In this document: piece after piece, positions 44,358 to 52,990 of the stretch
Layout: each line of letters starts with the position of its first letter
Position numbering within the stretch: position 1 is the first letter of the stretch
From: Gammaproteobacteria bacterium MOLA455
GTDB taxonomy: Bacteria; Pseudomonadota; Gammaproteobacteria; Pseudomonadales; Porticoccaceae
Direction of reading: 5' to 3'
Assembly: GCA_000511875.1 (NCBI GenBank)
Contig: AZIN01000004.1
Span: 448,915-509,245, forward strand
DNA length: 60,331 nt
Notes under the pieces: model-generated
The model's input: the letters and a program-made list of their open reading frames with translations, nothing else
The model's database searches: none
Told to the model about the DNA's origin: nothing
Translations under genes and position numbers: made by a program

Positions 44358-45638
44358 ATGTTAACCAACCTCCCTCTATTTATTGGCCTGCGCTATATGC
44401 GCAGCAAGCGGCGCGATAGCTTTGTGTCGTTTATTTCGCTGTTTTCTCTGGCGGCTATGGCGCTGGGTGTGACGGCGCTGATTGTGGTGTTGTCGGTGAT
44501 GAATGGTTTTGATCGTGAGATCAAGACGCGTTTATTAAGAGTGGTGCCTCATGTGACTGTGACCAGCCCCCAAGGACTGGATAGGGCGCAGATCAATCAG
44601 TTTGAGGCCGAGTTAAAGGTGGGCGGTGAAAATGCGTCGGTTCAGGTACTCTCGGTGGTGCCTATGTTGCAGAGCTTTGTGATGGGCTCTAGCAAGGGCA
44701 ATCAAACGGGCTTGGTGCTGCAGGGCGTAGACCCGCAATCGCGCACTGGGGAGAAGCTGGCTGAGAATATGATCAGTGGCTATGTGGGTCAGTTGCAGGC
44801 TGGTGAGTTTGGTGTGGTGGTTGGCAGTCAGGTGGCGCGGAAGTTGGATCTGTTTGTGGGTGATCGGTTGCAGCTGACTTTGCCGTCGGTGACGGTGACG
44901 CCGGCCGGGGTGTTTCCGCGGATTAAGCGGGTGACTGTGACCGGTATTTTTCAGGTGGGTGCTCAGGTGGATGCTTCGGTGGTATTTATTCACTATCGCG
45001 ATGGCCAGAAGCTGTTGCGCTTGGGCGATCGTTTTCAGGGTGTGCAGTTGGAGCTGTCTGATGCCTTTGTGGCGGATAATTGGCTCAGCACCCAAGCTAA
45101 TAAGACTTTTCTGAGCGGCAGGTTAAAGGATGGCCTTAACTGGCGTACCTGGAGTGACAATATGGGCACGCTGTTTCAGGCGATGCGCATGGAAAAGGTG
45201 ATTGTGAGTCTGCTGCTGTCGGTGATTATTGCGGTGGCGGCGTTTAATATTGTTGCCAGTTTGGTGTTGATGGTGTCGGATAAGCGCAAGGATATTGCGG
45301 TGATCCGGACGCTGGGTGCAACGTCTGGAACGGTGATGAAGATTTTTATGATTCAGGGCTTGGCGGTGGGCAGTTTGGGTATTGTGGCTGGCACGCTGAT
45401 GGGCTGTCTGTTGGCGTATTTCGTCGGCGATATTGTGGCTGGGCTGGAAGCGCTCAGTGACAGTTATATTTTTGATCCCTCTATTTATTTAATCAGTGCA
45501 CTGCCCTCGGAAATTATTTTCAGCGATGTGGCCACAGTTGTCGGTGGTGCATTGGCTCTTAGTTTTCTCGCTACACTCTATCCCGCTTGGCGAGCGGGCA
45601 AAGTATTGCCTGCGGAGGCGTTGCGTTATGACCAGTGA
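44358..45638 (+). CDS. lolC: Lipoprotein-releasing ABC transporter permease LolC
   Basis: A 426-residue inner-membrane subunit of LolCDE, which extracts mature outer-membrane lipoproteins and hands them to LolA. It begins MLTNLPLFIGLRYMRSKRRD. The first membrane helix carries ALGVTALIVVLSVMNGFDRE, a large periplasmic domain follows, then three C-terminal helices (KRKDIAVIRTLGATSGTVM). The start at 44358 is placed on homology; an in-frame ATG-like start at 44325 is upstream. It overlaps lolD by 11 nt. Confidence 0.94.
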   Translation: MLTNLPLFIGLRYMRSKRRDSFVSFISLFSLAAMALGVTALIVVLSVMNGFDREIKTRLLRVVPHVTVTSPQGLDRAQINQFEAELKVGGENASVQVLSVVPMLQSFVMGSSKGNQTGLVLQGVDPQSRTGEKLAENMISGYVGQLQAGEFGVVVGSQVARKLDLFVGDRLQLTLPSVTVTPAGVFPRIKRVTVTGIFQVGAQVDASVVFIHYRDGQKLLRLGDRFQGVQLELSDAFVADNWLSTQANKTFLSGRLKDGLNWRTWSDNMGTLFQAMRMEKVIVSLLLSVIIAVAAFNIVASLVLMVSDKRKDIAVIRTLGATSGTVMKIFMIQGLAVGSLGIVAGTLMGCLLAYFVGDIVAGLEALSDSYIFDPSIYLISALPSEIIFSDVATVVGGALALSFLATLYPAWRAGKVLPAEALRYDQ

Positions 45639-46536
45639 TATTCCCCTAAACGAATCCCCGCTGGGGGATTCTGCCGCTGAGGGCTCTTCATCCGCTGAGG
45701 GCTCGCTTCCTAACAAAGTCCCCGAAGGGACTTCTGCCGCTGAGGGCTCGCTTCCTAACAAAGTCCCCGAAGGGACTTCTGCCGCTGAGGGCTCTTCATC
45801 CGCTGAGGGCTCTTCATCCGCTGAGGGCTCTTCATCCGCTGAGGGCTCTTATGTCTTAGAGGCCAAGGAGGTAGGTCGCGATTACCAGCAGGGCGATAGC
45901 CTCCTGCCGGTGCTGCGGGATACCAATTTGGCAATTAAAGCGGGCGAGAAGCTGGCAGTGGTGGGGGTCTCTGGCTCCGGTAAGACGACCTTGTTGAATT
46001 TGCTTGGCGGTTTGGATGATCCTAGCGCCGGCTCTGTGACTGTCTGCGGTGCTGATTGGCAGGGGCTGGGTGTTTCGGCTCGGGCTAAGTGGCGCAATCA
46101 GCATGTGGGCTTTGTCTATCAGTTTCATCATCTGTTGGGTGAGTTCAGCGCTGTGGAAAATGTTGCGCTGCCTTGTTTGATTGGCGGGGCGTCGGTTGCT
46201 GAGGCGCAACAGCGTGCTGAGGCGTTGCTTGGCAAAGTGGGTCTCGGTGATCGTCTGCAACATAAGCCGTCGGAACTGTCTGGCGGTGAGCGTCAGCGCG
46301 TGGCGATTGCCCGAGCGTTGGTGACCTCGCCTTCAGTGGTATTGATGGACGAACCAACAGGCAATTTGGATCCTGGCACTGCTGGGGTGATTCTGGATCT
46401 ATTGTTAACCCTCAACCAAACCTTAAATATCTCTTTTGTGGTGGTCACCCATGACCCGGCTATTGCGGCACGCATGGATCGTCAGGTGAATCTGATCGAT
46501 GGCCAGCTGGTGGAATTGGAGGCCGCGGTTGTATAA
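45628..46536 (+). CDS. lolD: Lipoprotein-releasing ABC transporter ATPase LolD with repeat-expanded N-terminus
   Basis: A 302-residue ABC ATPase powering LolCE. The core is normal: Walker A GVSGSGKTTLL, signature LSGGERQRVAIARAL, Walker B VVLMDEPTGNLD, His loop VVTHDP. The core begins at YVLEAKEVGRDYQQGD. Before it lie about 70 residues of Ser/Glu/Gly-rich repeat (AAEGSLPNKVPEGTS, SSAEG) absent from ordinary LolD. The ATG at 45628 has GGAGG 9 nt upstream and no usable in-frame start exists between the repeats and the core, so the repeats should be translated. Overlaps lolC and lolE. Confidence 0.95.
   Translation: MTSDIPLNESPLGDSAAEGSSSAEGSLPNKVPEGTSAAEGSLPNKVPEGTSAAEGSSSAEGSSSAEGSSSAEGSYVLEAKEVGRDYQQGDSLLPVLRDTNLAIKAGEKLAVVGVSGSGKTTLLNLLGGLDDPSAGSVTVCGADWQGLGVSARAKWRNQHVGFVYQFHHLLGEFSAVENVALPCLIGGASVAEAQQRAEALLGKVGLGDRLQHKPSELSGGERQRVAIARALVTSPSVVLMDEPTGNLDPGTAGVILDLLLTLNQTLNISFVVVTHDPAIAARMDRQVNLIDGQLVELEAAVV
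45652..45850 (+). repeat. In-frame hairpin-containing tandem repeats inside lolD
   Basis: Two 45-bp copies (45694-45738 and 45739-45783) each contain a hairpin, AAGTCCC/GGGACTT (45716-45733, 45761-45778). A related hairpin GAATCCCC/GGGGATTC (45652-45671) precedes them. All three are followed by CTGCCGCTGAGGGCTC. An 18-bp unit GCTGAGGGCTCTTCATCC occurs at 45676, 45784, 45802 and 45820, with a partial copy at 45838. All unit lengths are multiples of three. Confidence 0.93.
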
Positions 46537-47746
46537 GCCACTGCCGTTATTTATTGGGCTGCGCTACTTTTCCGCTGGCGGGGGCGGCAATCGTCTGGTG
46601 TCGTTTATTTCGCTGTTGGCGATCAGTGGTCTGGTGTTGGGTGTGGGTCTGTTAATTGTTGTTCTGTCAGTAATGAACGGCTTTGATCGGGAGTTGCGCG
46701 AGCGCATTCTCTCGGTGGTGCCTCATGTGCAAATTATTCATCAGCAGGGGGTTGCTGACTGGCGTACTGATGGGGCGCTTATAGCGCGTCAGCCGTCGGT
46801 TACTGAGGTTACGCCCTACGCTGAGGTCAAGGGGCTGGTGCATTTTCGTCAGACTAGTAGGCCGATTCAATTACTTGGTCTTGATGCCAGTGCGGTGCCC
46901 GTTGGTTTGCAGGCGGTGCTCGATGAAGTTGGCGTCAGTCTTCCAGAGGGTAATCAGCTGCTGCTCTCGGAGGTCTTGGCCGAGAGTTTAAATATCCAGT
47001 TGGGCCAGCGTTTAACTTTAATTGTGCCTGCGGCTGAAGGGCCTACAGTGGCAGAGGCCTTTACCCTTGCTGGGGTGTTTGCCACTCACACTGAGATTGA
47101 TCAGCTGTTGGCCATTGGCGCTTTGCCCGTGGTAGCTGAGGTAGCCGGGATTGCCGGTATGGTGAATGGTTTTCGGGTGCAGATCGACGATCAATTTAAT
47201 GCTCGTCGGCTGGGTTATCAGATGCTTGAGGGGCTGCCCTTTGGCTATGGCTTTAGGGATTGGTTCCAAACTCACGGCAATCTCTATCAGGCGATTCAGC
47301 TGTCGCGGAATATGGTCGGACTGCTGATCTTTATGATTATTGCTATCGCCGCTTTCAATGTGATTTCTATGCTGATGATGTCTGTGATGGACAAGCGCAA
47401 AGATATTGCCATTCTCCAGACTCTGGGTTTGACCCGTCGAGAAATTCTGCAGCTATTTTTGACTCAGGGTCTGTTGATTGGGCTATTTGGTATTTTGATT
47501 GGTGTGCTGCTGGGACTGCTTGGTTGTTTCTGGGTGGCGGATCTGGTGCTCTGGATGGAGTCGCTGTTTGGAATGACCTTCTTAAATACTGAGGTCTATC
47601 CGATTGACTATATTCCGGTGGATCTGCGCTGGGCGGATGTGCTGAAGGTCTGCTTAGCCGCGGTGTTGCTAAACCTCTTGGCAACGCTCTATCCTGCGCT
47701 GCGCGCCAGTCGTATGGTGCCCGCAGACGAGTTGCGCTACGAGTAA
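46529..47746 (+). CDS. lolE: Lipoprotein-releasing ABC transporter permease LolE
   Basis: A 405-residue permease partner of LolC, with the same layout: YKPLPLFIGLRYFSAGGGGN, first helix with LVLGVGLLIVVLSVMNGFDRE, periplasmic domain, and C-terminal helices after DKRKDIAILQTLGLTRREI. The start is TTG 46529, with GGAGG 6 nt upstream, overlapping the end of lolD by 8 nt. An ATG at 46499 further inside lolD is less likely. Confidence 0.93.
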   Translation: MYKPLPLFIGLRYFSAGGGGNRLVSFISLLAISGLVLGVGLLIVVLSVMNGFDRELRERILSVVPHVQIIHQQGVADWRTDGALIARQPSVTEVTPYAEVKGLVHFRQTSRPIQLLGLDASAVPVGLQAVLDEVGVSLPEGNQLLLSEVLAESLNIQLGQRLTLIVPAAEGPTVAEAFTLAGVFATHTEIDQLLAIGALPVVAEVAGIAGMVNGFRVQIDDQFNARRLGYQMLEGLPFGYGFRDWFQTHGNLYQAIQLSRNMVGLLIFMIIAIAAFNVISMLMMSVMDKRKDIAILQTLGLTRREILQLFLTQGLLIGLFGILIGVLLGLLGCFWVADLVLWMESLFGMTFLNTEVYPIDYIPVDLRWADVLKVCLAAVLLNLLATLYPALRASRMVPADELRYE

Positions 47747-47750
47747 TCGG

Positions 47751-47841
47751 CTAATCTAGGAGTGCTCTAATCTAGGAGTGCTCTAATCTAGGAGTGCTCT
47801 AATCTAGGAGTGCTCTAATCTAGGAGTGCTCTAATCTAGGA
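47751..47841. repeat. 16-bp tandem repeat, five full copies plus a partial
   Basis: CTAATCTAGGAGTGCT repeats perfectly at 47751, 47767, 47783, 47799 and 47815, then an 11-bp partial copy at 47831. It fills the space between the convergent lolE and DUF2062 genes. The DUF2062 stop codon lies in the last partial copy. Confidence 0.95.
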
Positions 47842-48381
47842 ATTAGTGCCTTCATCCTTCTGCTTTTGCTGGCGCGCCAGCTTGCGCTTCTCCCAGTTGC
47901 TAATCACCTTCCAGCGCCAGAGAAAATTAATCATTAAATAGCCCGCGGCCGCCGCGGCGAAGCCACATAAGAGACTGCCGACCATCAGTGGCAATATAAT
48001 CTGAGATCCCATGCTGGAGAACCATTCCCAGGTCAGTGAGATGCTGAAATTAAGAGGAGCACTGCCAAGTACGGCGGCACCCACACGATAGGTCAGAAGG
48101 AATATCGGCGCGATGGTGACCGGGTTGCTGATCCAGATACAGAGCATTGATAGGGGCAGGTTGGCACCCCACCAGAGAGCTAGGCCCGCGGCGATAAAGG
48201 TTTGACCCGGCAGCGGCAGAAAGGCCACTAGAACGCCAATAAACACCGCTAGAGAGACTGATTCTCGGTTGAGGTGCAGTATATTGGGGTCGCGTATTAG
48301 CGGCACAGTCCAGCGCATTGATTTATGCTTCAGCATAGAGGCAAAGTCAGGCAGCACGCGGCGGATAAATTTTTTCGGCAT
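47836..48381 (-). CDS. DUF2062 membrane protein
   Basis: A 181-residue protein with about three membrane helices. The typical DUF2062 N-terminal block MPKKFIRRVLPD precedes SVSLAVFIGVLVAFLPLPGQ and WISNPVTIAPIFLLTYRVG. Family function is unknown. In related genomes it lies near lolCDE, as here. Its C-terminus (KQKDEGTNS) runs into the tandem repeat array. Confidence 0.88.
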   Translation of the reverse strand: MPKKFIRRVLPDFASMLKHKSMRWTVPLIRDPNILHLNRESVSLAVFIGVLVAFLPLPGQTFIAAGLALWWGANLPLSMLCIWISNPVTIAPIFLLTYRVGAAVLGSAPLNFSISLTWEWFSSMGSQIILPLMVGSLLCGFAAAAAGYLMINFLWRWKVISNWEKRKLARQQKQKDEGTNS

Positions 48382-48651
48382 AGTTTTTCAAGGTGTTCAT
48401 ATTTAGTACACCATTATGCCGACATTGGCGTGGTCGAACTAGATAATTAATTTTGGCTGACTATAAATTTTATTAATGCAGATTATGCAAAGCCAGACTT
48501 TTTGGCTTGGCGACGCTACAATAGCGGGCTGAAAGTGCTCCGATGGCGTATCAAATTAGTGGCTCAGGTTGGCCGCTCCAATCGGCACTCTTAATTAGCG
48601 CCTCAATCGACACCCATAATCGACACCTTAAACTTACAATCGGGAACAACT

Positions 48652-49587
48652 ATGCAACCAGCACTGGCAATTGAGCAGCTGAGCAAGACCTATGAGGGCG
48701 GCTTTCAAGCACTAAAAGATATCTCTCTCAACGTTCAACCTGGGGATTTCTTTGCCTTGCTTGGACCCAATGGTGCAGGCAAGTCCACCACCATTGGCAT
48801 TATCTGCTCTCTGGTGCTGAAAACTGGCGGCAAGGTAAGTATCTTTGGCCACGATATAGATAAAGACTTTGCCCAGGCCAAACAGCTGGTGGGTGTGGTC
48901 CCCCAGGAGTTTAATTTCAATCAATTTGAAAAACCTATAGATATTCTGATACATCAGGCTGGCTATTTTGGTATCTCCCGCGATGTGGCCATAGTTCGCG
49001 CTGAGAAGTATCTTCGTCAGCTGGGTCTCTGGGATAAGAGCCATGTGCCGTCGCGAACTCTCTCCGGTGGCATGAAGCGCCGCTTGATGATCGCTCGAGC
49101 ATTGATCCATGAGCCCAAATTACTGGTCCTCGATGAACCCACTGCCGGCGTCGATATCGAACTGCGACGCTCCATGTGGGAGTTCCTCCGCGATATTAAC
49201 GCCAGTGGTACAACCATTATTCTAACCACCCACTATTTGGAAGAAGCCGAGAGTCTGTGCCGTAATGTGGCGATTATCGATCATGGCAAAATTGTGCAAA
49301 ACACTAGTATTCGAGAGTTGTTGGCCCAGCTGAACAAAGAACTGTTTGTTCTCGACATCCGTGAGCCTCTAACTGAGTGCCCAGAGATCGAGGGCTATCC
49401 CATGACGCTGATTGAGCCCAACACATTAGAAGTGGAAGTGGAGAAGTCACAGTCGGTTAATAATCTGTTCGAGGTGTTAAGCGGGCAGGGCATTGAGGTA
49501 CTAAGCATGCGCAATAAAACCAATCGACTGGAAGAGCTGTTCTTCACTATGGTTGAGAAAAATCTCACAGGAGAGAGTCATGACTAG
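48652..49587 (+). CDS. ABC-2 type transporter ATP-binding protein (YadG-like)
   Basis: A 311-residue ATPase with Walker A LGPNGAGKSTTIGI, signature TLSGGMKRRLMIARAL, Walker B LLVLDEPTAGVD and His loop ILTTHYLEEAE. A C-terminal extension of about 80 residues is typical of multidrug/polysaccharide-type ABC-2 exporters. It overlaps the permease gene by 8 nt. The substrate is unknown. Confidence 0.92.
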   Translation: MQPALAIEQLSKTYEGGFQALKDISLNVQPGDFFALLGPNGAGKSTTIGIICSLVLKTGGKVSIFGHDIDKDFAQAKQLVGVVPQEFNFNQFEKPIDILIHQAGYFGISRDVAIVRAEKYLRQLGLWDKSHVPSRTLSGGMKRRLMIARALIHEPKLLVLDEPTAGVDIELRRSMWEFLRDINASGTTIILTTHYLEEAESLCRNVAIIDHGKIVQNTSIRELLAQLNKELFVLDIREPLTECPEIEGYPMTLIEPNTLEVEVEKSQSVNNLFEVLSGQGIEVLSMRNKTNRLEELFFTMVEKNLTGESHD

Positions 49588-50353
49588 CCAGCAAAAATGG
49601 ATTGCCTTTATCACCATAGTGCGCCGCGAAATTCAGCGTTTTTTACGCATCTGGCCTCAAACTCTATTGCCACCAGTGATCACTATCGTGCTCTACTTTG
49701 TGATTTTCGGCACTCTGATCGGCTCGCGAATTGGTGAAATGTCTGGTCTGCCTTATATACAGTTTGTCGCGCCGGGCCTGATTATGATGTCGGTGATCAC
49801 CAACTCTTATTCCAATGTAGTGTCCTCATTCTTTGGCTCCAAGTTCCAGCGCAATATTGAAGAGCTGTTGGTCTCACCCGTACCCAGCTGGATTATTCTC
49901 TCTGGTTACGTGGTCGGCGGCATGAGTCGCGGTCTCGGTGTGGGCTTAATTGTCACGATTTTGTCGCTGTATTTTGCCGACTTCAGTATCCACAGTTTGC
50001 CAGTGACCATTGCCATTGTGCTGATGACGTCGTTGATGTTCTCCCTGGCTGGATTAATTAATGCCATCTTTGCCCGCAACTTTGACGATATTTCGATTAT
50101 CCCTACCTTTGTACTGACACCGCTGATCTATCTGGGTGGCGTATTTTACTCAATCGATATGCTTGGCGAGTTCTGGGGCGGCGTGTCACAGATCAATCCG
50201 ATACTCTATATGGTCAATGCTTTTCGTTATGGTATCGCCGGTATTAGTGATATCAATATTGTCTGGGCTTTCACTATGGTCATACTGTTCTGCGTGCTGC
50301 TATTTAGCGTGGCGCTGAACCTGCTAGACAAAGGTTCGAGGTTGCGCAGCTAA
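49580..50353 (+). CDS. ABC-2 type transporter permease (YadH-like)
   Basis: A 257-residue permease with six membrane helices, starting MTSQQKWIAFITIVRREIQRF. The ABC-2 segment PTFVLTPLIYLGGVFYSIDML is present near the C-terminus. The start at 49580 is chosen for GGAGAG upstream within the end of the ATPase gene. Its stop overlaps the ATG of queF (TAATG), so the three genes form one operon. Confidence 0.92.
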   Translation: MTSQQKWIAFITIVRREIQRFLRIWPQTLLPPVITIVLYFVIFGTLIGSRIGEMSGLPYIQFVAPGLIMMSVITNSYSNVVSSFFGSKFQRNIEELLVSPVPSWIILSGYVVGGMSRGLGVGLIVTILSLYFADFSIHSLPVTIAIVLMTSLMFSLAGLINAIFARNFDDISIIPTFVLTPLIYLGGVFYSIDMLGEFWGGVSQINPILYMVNAFRYGIAGISDINIVWAFTMVILFCVLLFSVALNLLDKGSRLRS

Positions 50354-51195
50354 TGGCCGACTATTCCAACACTGAGCTCGGTAAGGATACGGTTTACAGC
50401 ACCAGCTATGATCCTGCACTGCTGGACCCGATTCCTCGCGCCATTGCTCGTGAGCAGTTAGAAGCGGCTGGCGGCCCCTTGCCAGACTTTATTGGCGTCG
50501 ATCTCTGGACTGGCTTTGAAGTCTCTTGGCTAAATACCTATGGCATGCCCCAGGTGGCCATTGTTGAGTTTCTGGTGCCCTGTACCAGCGTCAATATAGT
50601 GGAGTCGAAGTCTTTTAAACTCTACCTGAACTCCTTTAACCAGACCCAGTTTGAGTCCCAACAGGCAGTGCAAGAGTGCATGGCAGCAGACCTGTCGGCG
50701 GCCGCTCAGGGTGATGTGGAGATCATTTTTTATCAGCTGGCTGAGTACAACGGCTTTCGACCGGTGACTGAACCTCAGGGGCAGTGTCTCGATCAACAGC
50801 ATATTGCCATTGATTGCTATACGCCAAACCCAGATTTTCTGGTCCTAGACAAGGCCGAGGACGAGGGTAAAGTGGTCGCTGAAACTGTCTATTCCCATCT
50901 GCTGAGAACCAACTGCCCAGTCACCGATCAGCCGGATTGGGCGTCGCTTTATATCAGCTATCAGGGGGCGCAGATCGACCGCGCTGGACTGCTCAAATAC
51001 CTGGTGTCATTTCGTCAGCATCAGGATTTTCACGAGCAGTGTGTGGAAAAAATCTATGCCGATATTATGCAGCGTTGCCAGCCAGAGCAGCTCGATGTCT
51101 ACGCTCGCTATATGCGTCGCGGCGGCTTGGATATCAACCCGTTTCGCAGCAGTCGCTATCCTTTCCCGCCAGGTCATAGGCAGGTTAGGCAGTAA
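50353..51195 (+). CDS. queF: NADPH-dependent 7-cyano-7-deazaguanine (preQ0) reductase
   Basis: A 280-residue bimodular (type II, E. coli-like) QueF. It reduces the nitrile of preQ0 to preQ1 in queuosine synthesis. The NADPH/substrate motif is ESKSFKLYLNSFNQTQFES. The catalytic Cys188 and Asp195 occur in TNCPVTDQPDWASLYI. It is translationally coupled to the ABC-2 exporter genes, without obvious functional link. Its stop is adjacent to that of the cyclase on the other strand. Confidence 0.96.
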   Translation: MADYSNTELGKDTVYSTSYDPALLDPIPRAIAREQLEAAGGPLPDFIGVDLWTGFEVSWLNTYGMPQVAIVEFLVPCTSVNIVESKSFKLYLNSFNQTQFESQQAVQECMAADLSAAAQGDVEIIFYQLAEYNGFRPVTEPQGQCLDQQHIAIDCYTPNPDFLVLDKAEDEGKVVAETVYSHLLRTNCPVTDQPDWASLYISYQGAQIDRAGLLKYLVSFRQHQDFHEQCVEKIYADIMQRCQPEQLDVYARYMRRGGLDINPFRSSRYPFPPGHRQVRQ

Positions 51196-52601
51196 TTATT
51201 GCTTTAAATCATATGGTTGTAGAGTTTTTGTTATGTGATTTATAGGCTGTATTTCTTGAGCTAGGGCCCTAGGCTGAATGCGTTCGGCCAGCCCCCGGTC
51301 TTCATTAGCCTGTTTGATGGCAATGTTTTTGTGCAGGTCGGTGACGCTAAAGACATTTATTGGCGCGCTAAATCCCTTGACGCTGATCTGTCCCTTGTCG
51401 GTGCAATCGACCGCGTCTGCAATCAGTACATAAGTGTCTTTGGAGATCAAAATTTCATTGCTCGCCGCGGCAGATTCAAGACGACTAGCAAGGTTTACTG
51501 TGCGCCCCAATAGGGTGTAGTCGAGGCGATTTTCGGTACCAAAATTACCCACCTTGCAGGACCCGCTGTTGATACCCATGCGCAGGCCGGTGGATTGGCA
51601 ATACCCTCTGCTCGCCAGCGAGCCTGCAACTCTGTCATTGCCTGCTGCATGGCCACGGCCATGGATACACAGCTCAACGCATCGGCGCGCACACCACGAC
51701 TTTCTGGATCACCAAAAAACACCATAATGGCGTCGCCTATCACTTTGTCCACAGTGCCGCCAAAGCGAAAGGCGATCTCTGACATCTCGGTTAAATAGGT
51801 ATTCAGCAGAGAGGTGAGCTGCTCCGGATCCAGCTCTTCAGCCAGTTTCGTAAAACCCTCCATATCGGAGAAAAACACAGTCAGGGTTTTTTCCTGAGTG
51901 CCAGCTTTGACATCCTTGCCTGTGAGTATGGCTTTGCGCAGTGCTGGTGAGAGATATTTCGACAGATGAAAGGTGCGCAGCGTGAGCCAATCATTTTGCC
52001 TGAGTATCGATTGATGCTGCTCGGCCAGCATGAAATGGGTCTGCCGAGCCATATTGACGTTGAACAGACAGTAGGCAAAAGCGGTACAGGTGACTAATAG
52101 TTGCACCGCTGTGGATACTGCAACCGAAAATGGCAGTAGCCAAAAGCCCAGCAGGGCGCCGGAAAACAAACCGAATAGATCTAGCGGGGCAGTGGCTTTC
52201 ATGGCGCCGACTATGGTGACCAAAAACGCTGCCCCCAGTGCCAGAGTGATAATCGGCTCAAATGCCGTCAGGGCAATTAACAAACCAGTGAGAAGCCCAT
52301 CGCTGAATTCCATGGTTAGTGACAAACGCTGACGATTGATTGTCGAGAGCGTCGGTTGAGTGGTTAGGTAGCTGCCAAACTGATAGATAAATAGCGCCGG
52401 CAGTGCGGCTAAAAGTCCCGAGTGATAGCCGATGTCACGCCAGGCTCCGAGTAATATGGTCACGCCACATATACAGAGTGCCAGCCGATAGAGCTCCTGC
52501 AACTTTGGCGAGGGATAGGTAAATGCTTTCCATGTCATAAACACTAGTCTAGCACCGCTATTTGAGTGCCACTGAGTATTATCATAGCGGCCGGCCAACA
52601 T
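51196..52601 (-). pseudogene. Membrane class III adenylate/guanylate cyclase, frameshifted
   Basis: The 5' part has about six membrane helices (starting near MTWKAFTYPSPK) and a cyclase catalytic domain with TVFFSDMEGFTKLAEEL and GGTVDKVIGDAIMVFFGD, carrying both metal-binding Asp residues. Near 51584-51592 the frame slips. The remaining catalytic part (MGINSGSCKVGNFG, LLGRTVNLASRLESAA) continues in another frame to the stop at 51196. One base missing before CTGCGCATG would restore the frame. The upstream frame otherwise ends at 51495 with unrelated residues. This is either a recent pseudogene or a sequencing error. Confidence 0.85.
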
Positions 52602-52720
52602 CTTGGGCTATGCCTTAGAGTTTGCATAGTTCGACTAGGTCTGAGATTATCCAACTCTGGTCGAGTTAATGAACGCTGATCAATAAGTACATTTAATAAT
52701 AACAACGAGAAAAACGGACC

Positions 52721-52978
52721 ATGAATAAATTTATCGCCTTTAACAAGCTTCTGTTATTGGGCTTCTGGTTAGTCTTCACGGTTAATGTTTTTATGCCATT
52801 CGCAGGTGCTGTGGATCAGTGGGTCATGTTGATTGGTCTGGCGATGCTGATTGTGCATTTGATTGAATTTTTCGTTATGCGCAAGCGGCTGCAAAGTCAT
52901 GGCCTCTCAGGGTTGATGAATTTTGTTTGGGTCATGCTGTTCGGTCTCTTTTATTGGAAGCCGCTGCTGCGTGATTAA
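52721..52978 (+). CDS. DUF1145 small membrane protein
   Basis: An 85-residue protein with two or three membrane helices. NKLLLLGFWLVFTVNVFMPF and LIVHLIEFFVMRKRL match the DUF1145 pattern. Function is unknown. The next gene starts 12 nt downstream in the same direction. Confidence 0.8.
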   Translation: MNKFIAFNKLLLLGFWLVFTVNVFMPFAGAVDQWVMLIGLAMLIVHLIEFFVMRKRLQSHGLSGLMNFVWVMLFGLFYWKPLLRD

Positions 52979-52990
52979 TGGGCTAATAAT

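Noticed and set aside
47751-47841. CRISPR-like array
   Set aside because: The repeats are contiguous with no spacers, so this is a simple tandem repeat.
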